Assembly (NCBI RefSeq): GCF_041146795.1
Contig: NC_135170.1
Coordinates: 26,840,033-26,904,032, forward strand
Direction of reading: 5' to 3'
DNA from: Maylandia zebra
Taxonomy: Eukaryota > Chordata > Actinopteri > Cichliformes > Cichlidae
Length of the DNA: 64,000 bases
Numbering within the stretch: the first letter of the stretch is position 1; every line of letters begins with the position of its first letter. This document shows, piece after piece, positions 47,349 to 58,107 of this stretch. Position numbers and translations under genes: made by a program. Under the pieces are notes generated by a model. That model did no database searches, had not been told where the DNA came from, and saw only the letters and a program-made list of their open reading frames with translations.

Positions 47349-47888
47349 GGGGCATGCAGTCTAAAGGAATAGTGGCAAAATTGCTAATGAACGGGGAAAA
47401 AAATCTATATAAATTAAAAAGTTAGAGTTAAAAACACACTTCAACATATTAGATGCTCATATGTGCAGGTGCTGAGAGAAAAATAACAAATGAAGAAAAT
47501 GTTTTGGGGTTTTTGAGCTTTTCTCCTTATGCAAAAATCACACCTTCAAAATCAGTTAAATTCTGCCTTACATTTTATCATATTCATTTACAATTAGGTT
47601 TATTGGTAAATGAATATTCGACACTGAATGGCGTCGAACAATTGATGTCGAGTTGATGGTGTTTTTAATGTTTCATGTTCTTGTCTTTTTTCTGTTCTTT
47701 TCCCAGTCTTCTGGCAAAAATTATATCTGACTTATTAACAGCCTTTGTCCTTGGTTCTGATCCAATCAGATGCTTCCGGACTAAGAGGGGTGGTAGCGGC
47801 CAATTAATAAAGTCCTCCAAAAGGGACCTATGTTTTGTGAACGAAGACTAATTTCAGCGACGCTGGAGAAAATCTTATTTCTAACAAT

Positions 47889-48563
47889 ATGGTCGAGTGG
47901 ACAGGTGCTGAGCTCAGCGCGATCACATACCTGTGGGGAAAGATTTATGTGGCTGAAATTGGCACCCAGGCCCTGAGCAGGTGAGTTACGTTAGATGATT
48001 TAACGACGCCTATTGGTATCATCAAATTAATTATTCTTGTTTTTACACGCCTTGTTATTTACCGCATGATAACAGAATTTGTTTTCGTTTTGTTTTTATT
48101 AATCTGCCACAAAACAACTTAATTCAACCGAAATAAAAGAAAGTAAAACTCTTTATTTCAGGCTTCTGATTGTGTATCCTTGGACTCAGAGATACTTCCA
48201 AGTCTTTGGCAACTTGTCCACCAATGCTGCCATTATGAGAAACCCCAAAGTGGCACTGTGATGGTTGGTCTGGAAAATGCTGTGAAGAACATGGACAACA
48301 TTAAGCAGACCTACGCCAAAACTGAGCGTTATGCACTCTGAGTAGCTCCGTGTTGATCCTGACAACTTCAGGGTATGTGATCTGAGACTTTTTCCACCAG
48401 TGATAATGATGAAGCATGCCATTATTATTGTTTCCCTTTCATTTTAGGTGCTTTTTGTGTGGCCTCCAAGTTTGGACCTCAAGTCTTCGCCCCTGATGTC
48501 CAGATGACCTGGCAGACATTCCTCGCTGTGGTCGTCTCTGCCCTGGGCAAACAGTACCACTGA
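47889..48563 (+). pseudogene. Beta-globin pseudogene without the hAT insertion
   Basis: Exon 1 (47889-47980) is open: [25 protein letters not shown]. Exon 2 (48162-48372, 211 nt instead of 223) begins [25 protein letters not shown], then has a ~16-bp gap that removes the distal-His region and shifts frame, and later an extra A in CCAAAACTGAG. Exon 3 (48448-48563) lacks 16 bp near its start and ends GKQYH. Splice sites remain. The promoter still shows CCAATCAGATGCTTCC (from 47763). It keeps WTQR, unlike the active betas of this group (WGQR). Confidence 0.93.
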
Positions 48564-49084
48564 ACTTGTGGAATTATAGTTCATATTCATAACCAAATAA
48601 TTTACAGCAGTGTTTCCGTTTAGCGCTTCGAAGCTGATGCATGTGACAAATAAATTTCCAGTTAAATAAAATTCTCTTTGTGTGATCATTTTCAATTGCA
48701 TTTTGTTTTTCTACTCAAGCCTTCCAAGAGCAGATTTTTACAAGGGATTGTGCACTTATACTGAAAATGTTCATGATAGTAATAATAATAATAGTAATAA
48801 TAATAATAGAAATATTAATAAGGGTGGTGTCATTTCTTTTTAACTCAGCCAGTAAGTTGTAGTTAGAATTATCCATGTTGTATTATCTGAAATTAAAACC
48901 TCCTAAGCTCATTCTTATAAAAGCGTCTATATTTTACTTCTTATCTTTGCAAAGGGTGACGCTGCCGGTTTCTATTTAGTCCGTTTCAAAATGTGCACTT
49001 TGATATAAATGGGTGAGGTCGCGTGACATTATTGATAACAGTGCATCAAAAATACTGTTGGTTATAGTTGTGGACCATGATAAA

Positions 49085-49195
49085 GGATTTGAAATATTGT
49101 GTACATTACATTACGTTGCACTGTCCACTTTCTGCTTCAACATAACAAATTTCCCTCGTGTGGGGCTAATAAAGGTTATCTTATCCTATTAAATT
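49085..49195 (+). mobile_element. L2-like LINE 3' tail
   Basis: CAAATTTCCCTCGTGTGGGG followed by CTAATAAAGGTTATCTTATC is the usual ending of fish L2-type LINE tails. It sits in the ~390 bp present here but missing from the matching interval of the later units. Confidence 0.6.
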
Positions 49196-49645
49196 CTTTT
49201 AATCCAAGAATCCAAAAAGGGTTTCTTCCACGTGTTTAATATCACGCCATGCTTAATGAATGAAATCCTTGTATACACATTACTATTTACTACCCATTTA
49301 AGCAAAGCTTTGAGGTAATTCCTCCACTATAAAGTAAAACGAATATTAAGTGAAAAATGTTAGAAGGTTAAATTTGCATTTAACACAACTGTATGTTCAT
49401 TTCTGATTGAATTTTCTCTTTTCCTATGCTCCCACACCCCCTTCTGTCACTACAATATTATTAATTTAATTTCTTAACACACCCCTGCAATTATATCAAA
49501 AGTGAATAGTGTAGGGATTCAGACAAAGAAGAAAGGACCAGCTTCCAGAGTTTATTATATTTATTAACGGAGCCCTGCCATTTTAAGAGGTTTTATTGAC
49601 ATTACTGTAGATGACAGGCTTCAGTGGCTCCGGAGTTGCCGGATT

Positions 49646-50297
49646 TTAGCGGTATTTCTCGGACAGAGCGAGAGCCAAGTTCTGGAGGAACTTGTCAACG
49701 GAGAGGTGGACTTCGGGAGTGAAGTCTGCGGGGAAGAACATGCCCAAGCACAAGATGAGGTTGTGAGCAAGGATCTGTGAGGCAAAAAACACATGCATAT
49801 GTTAGGTCGAAAAGTCTATATTGCCTCTTGACTAATGGTAATCACTGTCTACAACGTGATCATTGTTGCGTGGATGTTACTGGGTGAGCTCACCCTGAAG
49901 TTGGCAGGGTCCACTCTGAGCTTGAAAGCGTGGAGCTCGCTGAGGGCAGACAGACCTCCAGTAAGGTCGTCAATCTTTGACACAGCGTCTCCAATGGCCG
50001 CCATGATGGTGGCACCATGCTTTTTCACCTGCGCAGAGCTTGGACTCAGATCGGACCAGTGAGCAAAGTAGGTCTTGGTCTGGGGATAAGCAGTCAGCAT
50101 CCTGTAAAACATAAATTCAAATGATGGAAATATGAATAAGTACTTACTAATTAATAAAAGTATGAATGAATAAAGAATGAAAAGAAAAGGGCTCAATACA
50201 ACCTCCCCAGTGCCTCTCCTCCAATCTCAGCTGTCTTCGGGGCCACTTTGGCCCAGAAGTTCTTCACCACGGCCTTGTCCTTTGCAGAGAGACTCAT
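49646..50297 (-). CDS. hba: Alpha-globin, 143 aa, unit 1
   Basis: The exons are 50203-50297, 49894-50101 and 49646-49774 (minus). It reads [50 protein letters not shown], distal His60 (VKKHGAT), proximal His89 (LSELHAF), and ends LSEKYR. The promoter on the minus strand holds a TTATATAAAAA box about 70 bp before the start and GGGTGTGGTCC (CACCC box). It shares a 1.08-kb intergenic region with beta 51373. Exon 2 ends in AGG (Arg) instead of the AAG (Lys) of the core alphas. Confidence 0.96.
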
Positions 50298-50920
50298 GTC
50301 TGCGTTTTCTTCAGTTGTCTTCTGAACTGAAAGAAAATGTGTTGACTATTTGTCACTATCATTTTTATATAACACCAAAATGGACCACACCCAGCATCAC
50401 ATTTAAACCACACCTCTGCGATAAAGAAAAAAATCCAGCACTTTCCGAGGTATTTCTTGAGATAAAAGTTAACGCCCCTCCTTGTTTTTAAGATATGACT
50501 TATTTTGTTGGGGAAGAAACTAATATATTCATCCCTTAAAGAAATTATTAAATAGCAAGAGGTTGTTGAAAAAGCAATGTGATATTTTATAAAATAATGT
50601 CGGAAGTGTAAAATATGAAACAAGTGGCAAATAATCTCTCGCTGCCAAACGCTCGTTTGGTCTCAAGAGAGAATTAGAGAATTAGATGACAACATAAGCA
50701 CTCACAGAATGACACCACATAATCAAAAATTAAGATATTTTTTACCAAAATCTTGGTAAGTAATCATATCCGAGGCATGATGTGAGATATAAAAGGATGA
50801 CTGGTTGTTGCGCTTCATGTGGGACTGCACAGCACCTTTATCCTTTGTATCCTATTTATTAGAGGTTGGAGAATTGTTCTCAAATAAAATAGGCTACATT
50901 TCTTTACTAGAGATGTGTGT

Positions 50921-50923
<3 letters not shown>

Positions 50924-50984
<61 letters not shown>
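50924..50984 (+). repeat. (TA)n microsatellite, length-variable between units
   Basis: About 30 TA units here, about 11 at 56481-56503 and about 22 at 62020-62063, in otherwise matching positions of the three units between alpha and beta. It can serve as a marker separating the copies. Confidence 0.95.
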
Positions 50985-50989
<5 letters not shown>

Positions 50990-51372
50990 GAAACGGGTAT
51001 TTACCCTACTTTCAGGCCAGCTTGTTGGGATCTGATCACTTACGAAAGATCAGAAATCACTTTCGAGGTTTAAATGTTTTTTACTGTACGTATAGGTTAA
51101 AAACAGTCTATAAAGACCTGTAGTCTATAATTCTTATACTTATTTCTATATTTGTTACATAAAAATATGTGTTTGCGTTTTTTTTCCTTATAATCTGGTA
51201 AAGATTATCTTACTCATGGGCAACAACCCAAAAGCCTGACGGCTATAGTCCAATCAGATGCTTCCAGGACGAAGAGGTGTGGCACTATGTAATTAATAAA
51301 AAGCTCCCGAAGATCGGCGTTTGCGAAAAGGTTTCTGATCACAAGCTACGTGAAAACCTTTACGCTGTCAAA

Positions 51373-52096
51373 ATGGTCGAGTGGACAGATGCTGAGCGCA
51401 AGGCCATCATAGGCCTGTGGGGGAAAATCGATGTGGGGGAAATCGGTCCCCAGGCCCTCAGCAGGTAACCTGCAGCTCATTGCAATTTAGAAACACATTT
51501 ATGTATTGAGTGACTTTCTCTTCCTATAATCTTAAAACCGAACTGAAACCAATGCATCTACGCGTATGTTTGTCATTTTTGATTAAAATGCATTTTTTTT
51601 TAAAAATTATATGCATTAAAATTGTTATTTTTTCTGTCTCTTGTCTTATTCCAGGCTTCTGATTGTGTACCCCTGGGGTCAGAGATACTTCAAAGCCTTT
51701 GGAGACCTGTCCACCAATGCTGCCATTATGGGAAACCCCAAAGTGGCACAACACGGAAAGACCGTGATGGGTGGTCTGGAAAATGCTGTGAAGAACTTGG
51801 ACAACATCAAGCAGACCTACGCCAAACTGAGCGCTATGCACTCTGAGAAGCTCCACGTGGATCCCGATAACTTCAGGGTATGTCCCCACCAGTACCAAGA
51901 AACATTTATCACTATTAGATCAGGAGTAATTCTTTAATTATTTTGTCCAACTCTCTCACTTTAGGTGCTCGCTGAATGCATCAGCCTGTGTGTGGCCGCT
52001 AAGTTTGGTCCCAGCGTCTTCACCGCTGAGGTCCAGGAAGCCTGGCAGAAGTTTTTGTCCGTGGTCGTTTCTGCCCTGGGTAGACAGTACCACTAA
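51373..52096 (+). CDS. hbb: Beta-globin, 148 aa, unit 1
   Basis: The exons are 51373-51464, 51655-51877 and 51965-52096. It reads [46 protein letters not shown], distal His64 (AQHGKT), proximal His93-Ser94 (MHSEKL), ends GRQYH. Promoter: CCAAT at 51250-51254, a GAGGTGTGGC CACCC-type box and AATTAATAAAAAG. A TTATCT (GATA on the other strand) lies near 51208. Same protein as the unit 2 copy. Confidence 0.96.
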
Positions 52097-52443
52097 ATCT
52101 CTGGAGTGCCAGTTCATCAAAGATGTGCAACAGTCATAAAAGTGATTTTAAAATCATATCTCTTTAACTCCGTTGCCATATGCACTAATAAAAAAATAAA
52201 TTGAATTAAAACAAACTCAAACTCATTCTCTGTGCGATCATTTCAGGTGTTCTTATACCCGACAATACAACACTATGAACCGTTTAGTGTCATTTTAATT
52301 TAGACTGTCTTCAAAAACAACATTAATGACTTTCTTAATTAAGAAATATGCCCCGACTCATTCATTATTTAAGTTTCTTTGTGTTTAAGTTTTGTGAACG
52401 AAGACTAATTTCAGCGAAGCTTGAGAAAATCTTATCTATCAAT

Positions 52444-52552
52444 ATGGTCGAGTGGACAGGCGCTGAGCTCAGCGCGATCACGTCCCTGTGGGCAGTGGCG
52501 GTCCTAGCCTGTTTGGCGCCTCGGGCGAGCACTCCCTCTGCCGCCCCCCCCC

Positions 52553-52583
<31 letters not shown>

Positions 52584-54522
52584 ACACACACATAAAACAT
52601 ATTAAGGATTGTACATTAACATAAAACTGTTGTCGAAATTCGCCAGAGAAACACACACACACACACATGAAGAGAGGGAGAGTATGCATTGTATGCAAAC
52701 GGCTACCAAACAGCCATCATAATTCGTCATATAATGAGAACAGGACAAATCAACAATTCACAATGACTAATTAATATTATATTATTGGATATATTGTTTG
52801 GAGTTTAGTCTGTTACTGTTACTATTTTTACAATTTCTTCTTGGAGCAACTGTAACTCACATAATTTTCTTAGGGATTAATAAAGTATTCTGATCCTGAT
52901 TGTTTTAAGATGACCCGCCATATCTTTTGCTCGTTCCTCCTTCTCTTCTTTTCTATTTTTTCTAAACTGAGCACCTGATGGCTTTGAACTTTTCTTGTCC
53001 ATCTTCCATTGGTTTTAATTTTGCACTCCAGTATGAGCACAAATCCCCCAACTCGAGGATCACCACAACATAACCTAATAGACCTACACCTTAGTTCACA
53101 GATTCACTTTGTCTAAGGTGTACTTCTGGGATTTCACACAACCCAGGATTCAAATCATGAATACATAATGGGATCGGATTTACATCATTATGAACCCGTT
53201 TCCACGGGTTGTGTGTGAGACATTAAATATTCAAAATATAAAATATAAATTTTAAATTGTTATTGATCCCATTACCCCGAGTCTTTAAGTGTATATTTAT
53301 TTTCTTACTCTTCTTATATTTATTGTTTGTTTTCTTGCACTGCTGTAACTGGAGCCTCGTCGTCTCTCTATATACTTGACTGTATGTAGCGGAGATGACA
53401 ATAAAGTTTACTTTGACTTCAGCAGCGAGCAGGCGCACCGAAGGCTCTCGCGCTCACTTTTCATGTATAGAATTTCGAAAAAACATCGGTGCAAATTATA
53501 AGTCTGTATCATAATGTCTGGTGTTTGTTGTTTTGTTTTTATTTTGTTTTATTTTGCGAGTTATTAGATGCTGCTCCAGCCAGCCAGAGACTCCCCCGCC
53601 GCCCCGCCCTCTCCTCCCTGCGCCGCAAGCAGCAGGCGCACCTCGCAAACGGAGGGCGCCCGTACTCCCAGCAAATGGGCGATAGAAAACCGATCGGGGC
53701 CTATGCCATTACCAATATGCGCTGGCTGATGTCGGGGCAGCATGAGTAGGCTACGAGCATTTTTTTTTTTTTTTTTTTTTTGCCGATGCCCGTGATGCCG
53801 CCCCCCACCACGATGCCGCCCGTATCAAAAACCGCTACTGCTTGTGGGGAAAGATGTATGGGGCTGGAATTGGCGCCTAGGCCCTGAACAGGTGAGTTAT
53901 GTTGGATGACGATTTAGCGACGCTTTATTGGTATCATCAAATTAATTATTCTTGTTTTTACATGCCTTGTTATTTACCGTATGATAACAGGATATTTCTT
54001 TTGTTTGTTTTCGTTTTGTTTTTATTAATCTGGCACAGAAAACAACTTAATGCAATCGAAATAAAAGAAAAAGTAAAATTGAGACTCTTTATTTCAGGCT
54101 TCTCATTGTGTATCAGTGGACTCAGAGACACTTCCAACTCTTTGGCAACCTGTCCACCAATGCTGCCATTATGTGAAACCACAAACTAGCCAAGCACGGA
54201 AGGACTGTGATGGTTGGTCTGGAAAATGCTGTGAAGAACAACATTAAGCAGACCTACGCCAAAACTGAGCGTTATGCACTCTGAGTAGCTCCGTGTTGAT
54301 CCTGACAACTTCAGGGTATGTGATCTGAGACTTTTTCCACCAGTGATAATGATGAAGCATGCCATTATTATTGTTTCCCTTTCATTTTAGGTGCTTTCTG
54401 AAATTGTCGCTTTTTGTGTGGCCTCCAAGTTGGGATCTCAAGTCTTCGCCCCTGATGTCCAGATGACCTGGCAGACATTCCTCGCTGTGGTCGTCTCTGC
54501 CTTGGGCAAACAGTACCACTGA
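52444..54522 (+). pseudogene. Beta-globin pseudogene split by a hAT element, unit 1
   Basis: Exon 1 begins at 52444 ([16 protein letters not shown]), is interrupted by the 1.35-kb element 52493-53840, and resumes at 53841-53891, where GCC-TAG gives a stop. Exon 2 (54098-54315) has in-frame TGA after AAIM and the extra A in CCAAAACTGAG, and reads YQWTQRHF for YPWTQRYF. Exon 3 (54391-54522) is fully open: [15 protein letters not shown] to GKQYH. The CCAAT promoter seen before the pseudogene at 47889 is missing. Confidence 0.94.
52493..53840 (+). mobile_element. hAT-like non-autonomous element inside a globin exon, unit 1
   Basis: The left end CAGTGGCGGT and right end ACCGCTACTG are inverted repeats (one mismatch). 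The exon sequence is duplicated as CCTGTGGG (52485-52492) and CTTGTGGG (53841-53848), an 8-bp hAT-type target site. Inside are a poly-C and CA run (52544-52592), an L2-like tail (about 52845-52895), a second LINE-like tail (about 53330-53420) and a T run (53760-53781). No transposase. A related truncated copy lies at 43660. Confidence 0.88.
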
Positions 54523-55202
54523 ACTTGTGGAATTATAGTTCATATTCATAACCAAATAATTTACAGCAGCGCTTCCGTTTAGCGCTTCCAAGCTGATGAA
54601 TGTGACAAATAAATTTCCAGTTTAATAAAATTCTCTTTGTGTGATCATTTTTAATTGCATTTTGTTTTTCTACTCAAGCCTTCCAAGAGCAGATTTTTAC
54701 AAGGGATTGTGCACTTATACTGAAAATGTTTATGAGAGTAATAATAATAATAATAGTAATATTAACAAGAGTGGTGTCATTTCTTTTTAACTCAGCCAGT
54801 AAGTTGTAGTTAGAATTATCCATGTTATCTGAAATTAAAACCTCCTAAGCTCATTCTTAAAAAGGCGTCTATATTTTACTTCTTATCTTTGCAAAGGGTG
54901 ACGCTGCCGGTTTCTATTTTGTCCGTTTCAAAATGAACACAACTGTATGTTCATTTCTGATTGAATTTTCTCTTTTCCTATGCTCCCACACCCCCTTCTG
55001 TCACTACAATATTATTATTTTAATTTCTTAATTTCACACCCCTGCAATTATATCAAAAGTGAATAGTGTAGGGATGCAGACAAAGAAGAAAGGACCAGCT
55101 TCCAGAGTTTATTATATTTATTAACGGAGCCCTGCCATTTTAAGAAGTTTTATTGACATTACTGTAGATGACAGGCTTCAGGGGCTCCGGAGTTGCCGGA
55201 TT

Positions 55203-55854
55203 TTAGCGATATTTCTCGGACAGAGCGAGAGCCAAGTTCTGGAGGAACTTGTCAACGGAGAGGTGGACTTCGGGAGTGAAGTCTGCGGGGAAGAACATGC
55301 CCAAGCACAAGATGAGGTTGTGAGCAAGGATCTGTGAGGCAAAAAACACATGCATATGTTAGGTCGAAAAGTCTATATTGCCTCTTGACTAATGGTAATC
55401 ACTGTCTACAACGTGATCATTGTTGCGTGGATGTTACTGGGTGAGCTCACCCTGAAGTTGGCAGGGTCCACTCTGAGCTTGAAAGCGTGGAGCTCGCTGA
55501 GGGCAGACAGACCTCCAGTAAGGTCGTCAATCTTTGACACGGCGTCTCCAATGGCCGCCACGATGGTGGCACCATGCTTTTTCACCTGCGCAGAGCTTGG
55601 ACTCAGATCGGACCAGTGAGCAAAGTAGGTCTTGGTCTGGGGATAAGCAGTCAGCATCCTGTAAAACATAAATTCAAATGATGGAAATATGAATAAGTAC
55701 TTACTAATTAATAAAAGTATGAATGAATAAAGAATGAAAAGAAAAGGGCTCAATACAACCTCCCCAGTGCCTCTCCTCCAATCTCAGCTGTCTTCGGGGA
55801 CACTTTGGCCCAGAAGTTCCTCACCACGGCCTTGTCCTTTCCAGAGAGACTCAT
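55203..55854 (-). CDS. hba: Alpha-globin, 143 aa, unit 2
   Basis: The exons are 55760-55854, 55451-55658 and 55203-55331 (minus). It is the same as units 1 and 3 except for exon 1, which reads [21 protein letters not shown] (Gly5, Arg12 and Ser19 for Ala, Lys and Ala), and ATIVAAIGD in exon 2 (Val for Met). Haem-contact His60 and His89 are kept. Head-to-head with beta 56894. Confidence 0.96.
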
Positions 55855-56893
55855 GTCTGCGTTTTCTTCAGTTGTCTTCTGAACTGAAAGAAAATGTGTT
55901 GACTATTTGTCACTATCATTTTTATATAAAACCAAAATGGACCACACCCAGTATCACATTTAAACCACACCTCTGCGATAAAGAAAAAAATCCAGCACTT
56001 TCCGAGGTATTTCTTGAGATAAAAGTTAACGCCCCTCCTTGTTTTTAAGATATGACTTATTTTGTTGGGGAAGAAACTAATATATTTATCCCTTAAAGAA
56101 ATTATTAAATAGCAAGAGGTTGTTGAAAAAGCAATGTGATATTTTATAAAATAATGTCCGAAGTGTAAAATATGAAACAAGTGGCAAATAATCTCTCGCT
56201 GCCAAACGCTCGTTTGGTCTCAAGAGAGAATTAGAGAATTAGATGACAACATAAGCACTCACAGAATGACACCACATAATCAAAAATTAAGATATTTTTT
56301 ACCAAAATCTTGGTAAGTAATCATATCCGAGGCATGATGTGAGATATAAAAGGATGACTGGTTGTTGCGCTTCATGTGGGACTGCACAGCACCTTTATCC
56401 TTTGTATCCTATTTATTAGAGGTTGGAGAATTGTTCTCAAATAAAATAGGCTACATTTCTTTACTAGAGATGTGTGTTGTGTATATATATATATATATAT
56501 ATACATCAGAAACGGGTATTTACCCTACTTTCAGGCCAGCTTGTTGGGATCTGATCACTTACGAAAGATCAGAAATCACTTTCGAGGTTTAAATGTTTTT
56601 TACTGTACGTATAGGTTAAAAACAGTCTATAAAGACCTGTAGTCTATAATTCTTATACTTATTTCTATATTTGTTACATAAAAAAATATGTGTTTGCGTT
56701 TTTTTTCCTTATAATCTGGTAAAGATTATCTTACTCATGGGCAACAACCCAAAAGCCTGACGGCTATAGTCCAATCAGATGCTTCCAGGACGAAGAGGTG
56801 TGGCACTATGTAATTAATAAAAAGCTCCCGAAGATCGGCGTTTGCGAAAAGGTTTCTGATCACAAGCTACGTGAAAACCTTTACGCTGTCAAA

Positions 56894-57620
56894 ATGGTCG
56901 AGTGGACAGATGCTGAGCGCAAGGCCATCATAGGCCTGTGGGGGAAAATCGATGTGGGGGAAATCGGTCCCCAGGCCCTCAGCAGGTAACCTGCAGCTCA
57001 TTGCAATTTAGAAACACATTTATGTATTGAGTGACTTTCTCTTCCTATAATCTTAAAACCGAACTGAAACCAATGCATCTACACGTATGTTTGTCTTTTT
57101 AGATTAAAATGCATTTTTTTTTTTTTTAAATTATATGCATTAAAATTGTTATTTTTTCTGTCTCTTGTCTTATTCCAGGCTTCTGATTGTGTACCCCTGG
57201 GGTCAGAGATACTTCAAAGCCTTTGGAGACCTGTCCACCAATGCTGCCATTATGGGAAACCCCAAAGTGGCACAACACGGAAAGACCGTGATGGGTGGTC
57301 TGGAAAATGCTGTGAAGAACTTGGACAACATCAAGCAGACCTACGCCAAACTGAGCGCTATGCACTCTGAGAAGCTCCACGTGGATCCCGATAACTTCAG
57401 GGTATGCCCCCACCAGCACCCAGAAACATTTATCACTATTAGATCAGGAGTAATTCTTTAATTATTTTGTCCAACTCTCTCACTTTAGGTGCTCGCTGAA
57501 TGCATCAGCCTGTGTGTGGCCGCTAAGTTTGGTCCCAGCGTCTTCACCGCTGAGGTCCAGGAAGCCTGGCAGAAGTTTTTGTCCGTGGTCGTTTCTGCCC
57601 TGGGTAGACAGTACCACTAA
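56894..57620 (+). CDS. hbb: Beta-globin, 148 aa, unit 2
   Basis: The exons are 56894-56985, 57179-57401 and 57489-57620. The coding sequence appears to give the same protein as unit 1 ([16 protein letters not shown] to GRQYH, with YPWGQR). Introns differ by a few bases. CCAAT is at 56771-56775. Confidence 0.96.
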
Positions 57621-57966
57621 ATCTCTGGAGTGCCAGTTCATCAAAGATGTGCAACAGTCATAAAAGTGATTTTAAAATCGTATCTCTTTAACTCTGTTGC
57701 CATATGCACTAATAAAAAAATAAATTGAATTAAAACAAACTCAAACTCATTCTCTGTGCGATCATTTCAGGTGTTCTTATACCCGACAATACAACACTAT
57801 GAACCGTTTAGTGTCATCTTAATTTAGACTGTCTTCAAAAACAACATTAATGACTTCTTAATTAAGAAATATGCCCCGACTCATTCATTATTTAAGTTTC
57901 TTTGTGTTTAAGTTTTGTGAACGAAGACTAATTTCAGCGAAGCTTGAGAAAATCTTATCTATCAAT

Positions 57967-58076
57967 ATGGTCGAGTGGACAGGCGCTGAGCTCAGCGCGA
58001 TCACGTCCCTGTGGGCAGTGGCGGTCCTAGCCTGTTTGGCGCCTCGGGCGAGCACTCCCTCTGCCGCCCCCCCCCC

Positions 58077-58107
<31 letters not shown>

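Larger units (their letters stand above)
49382..54935. repeat. Tandem globin unit 1 (~5.55 kb)
   Basis: It contains alpha 49646(-), beta 51373(+) and a hAT-split beta pseudogene 52444(+). The same order and almost the same sequence, introns, intergenic DNA and transposon included, recurs in unit 2 (54936-60471) and the start of unit 3 (60472-62174). Boundaries are set at the repeated AACACAACTGTATG. Confidence 0.93.
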
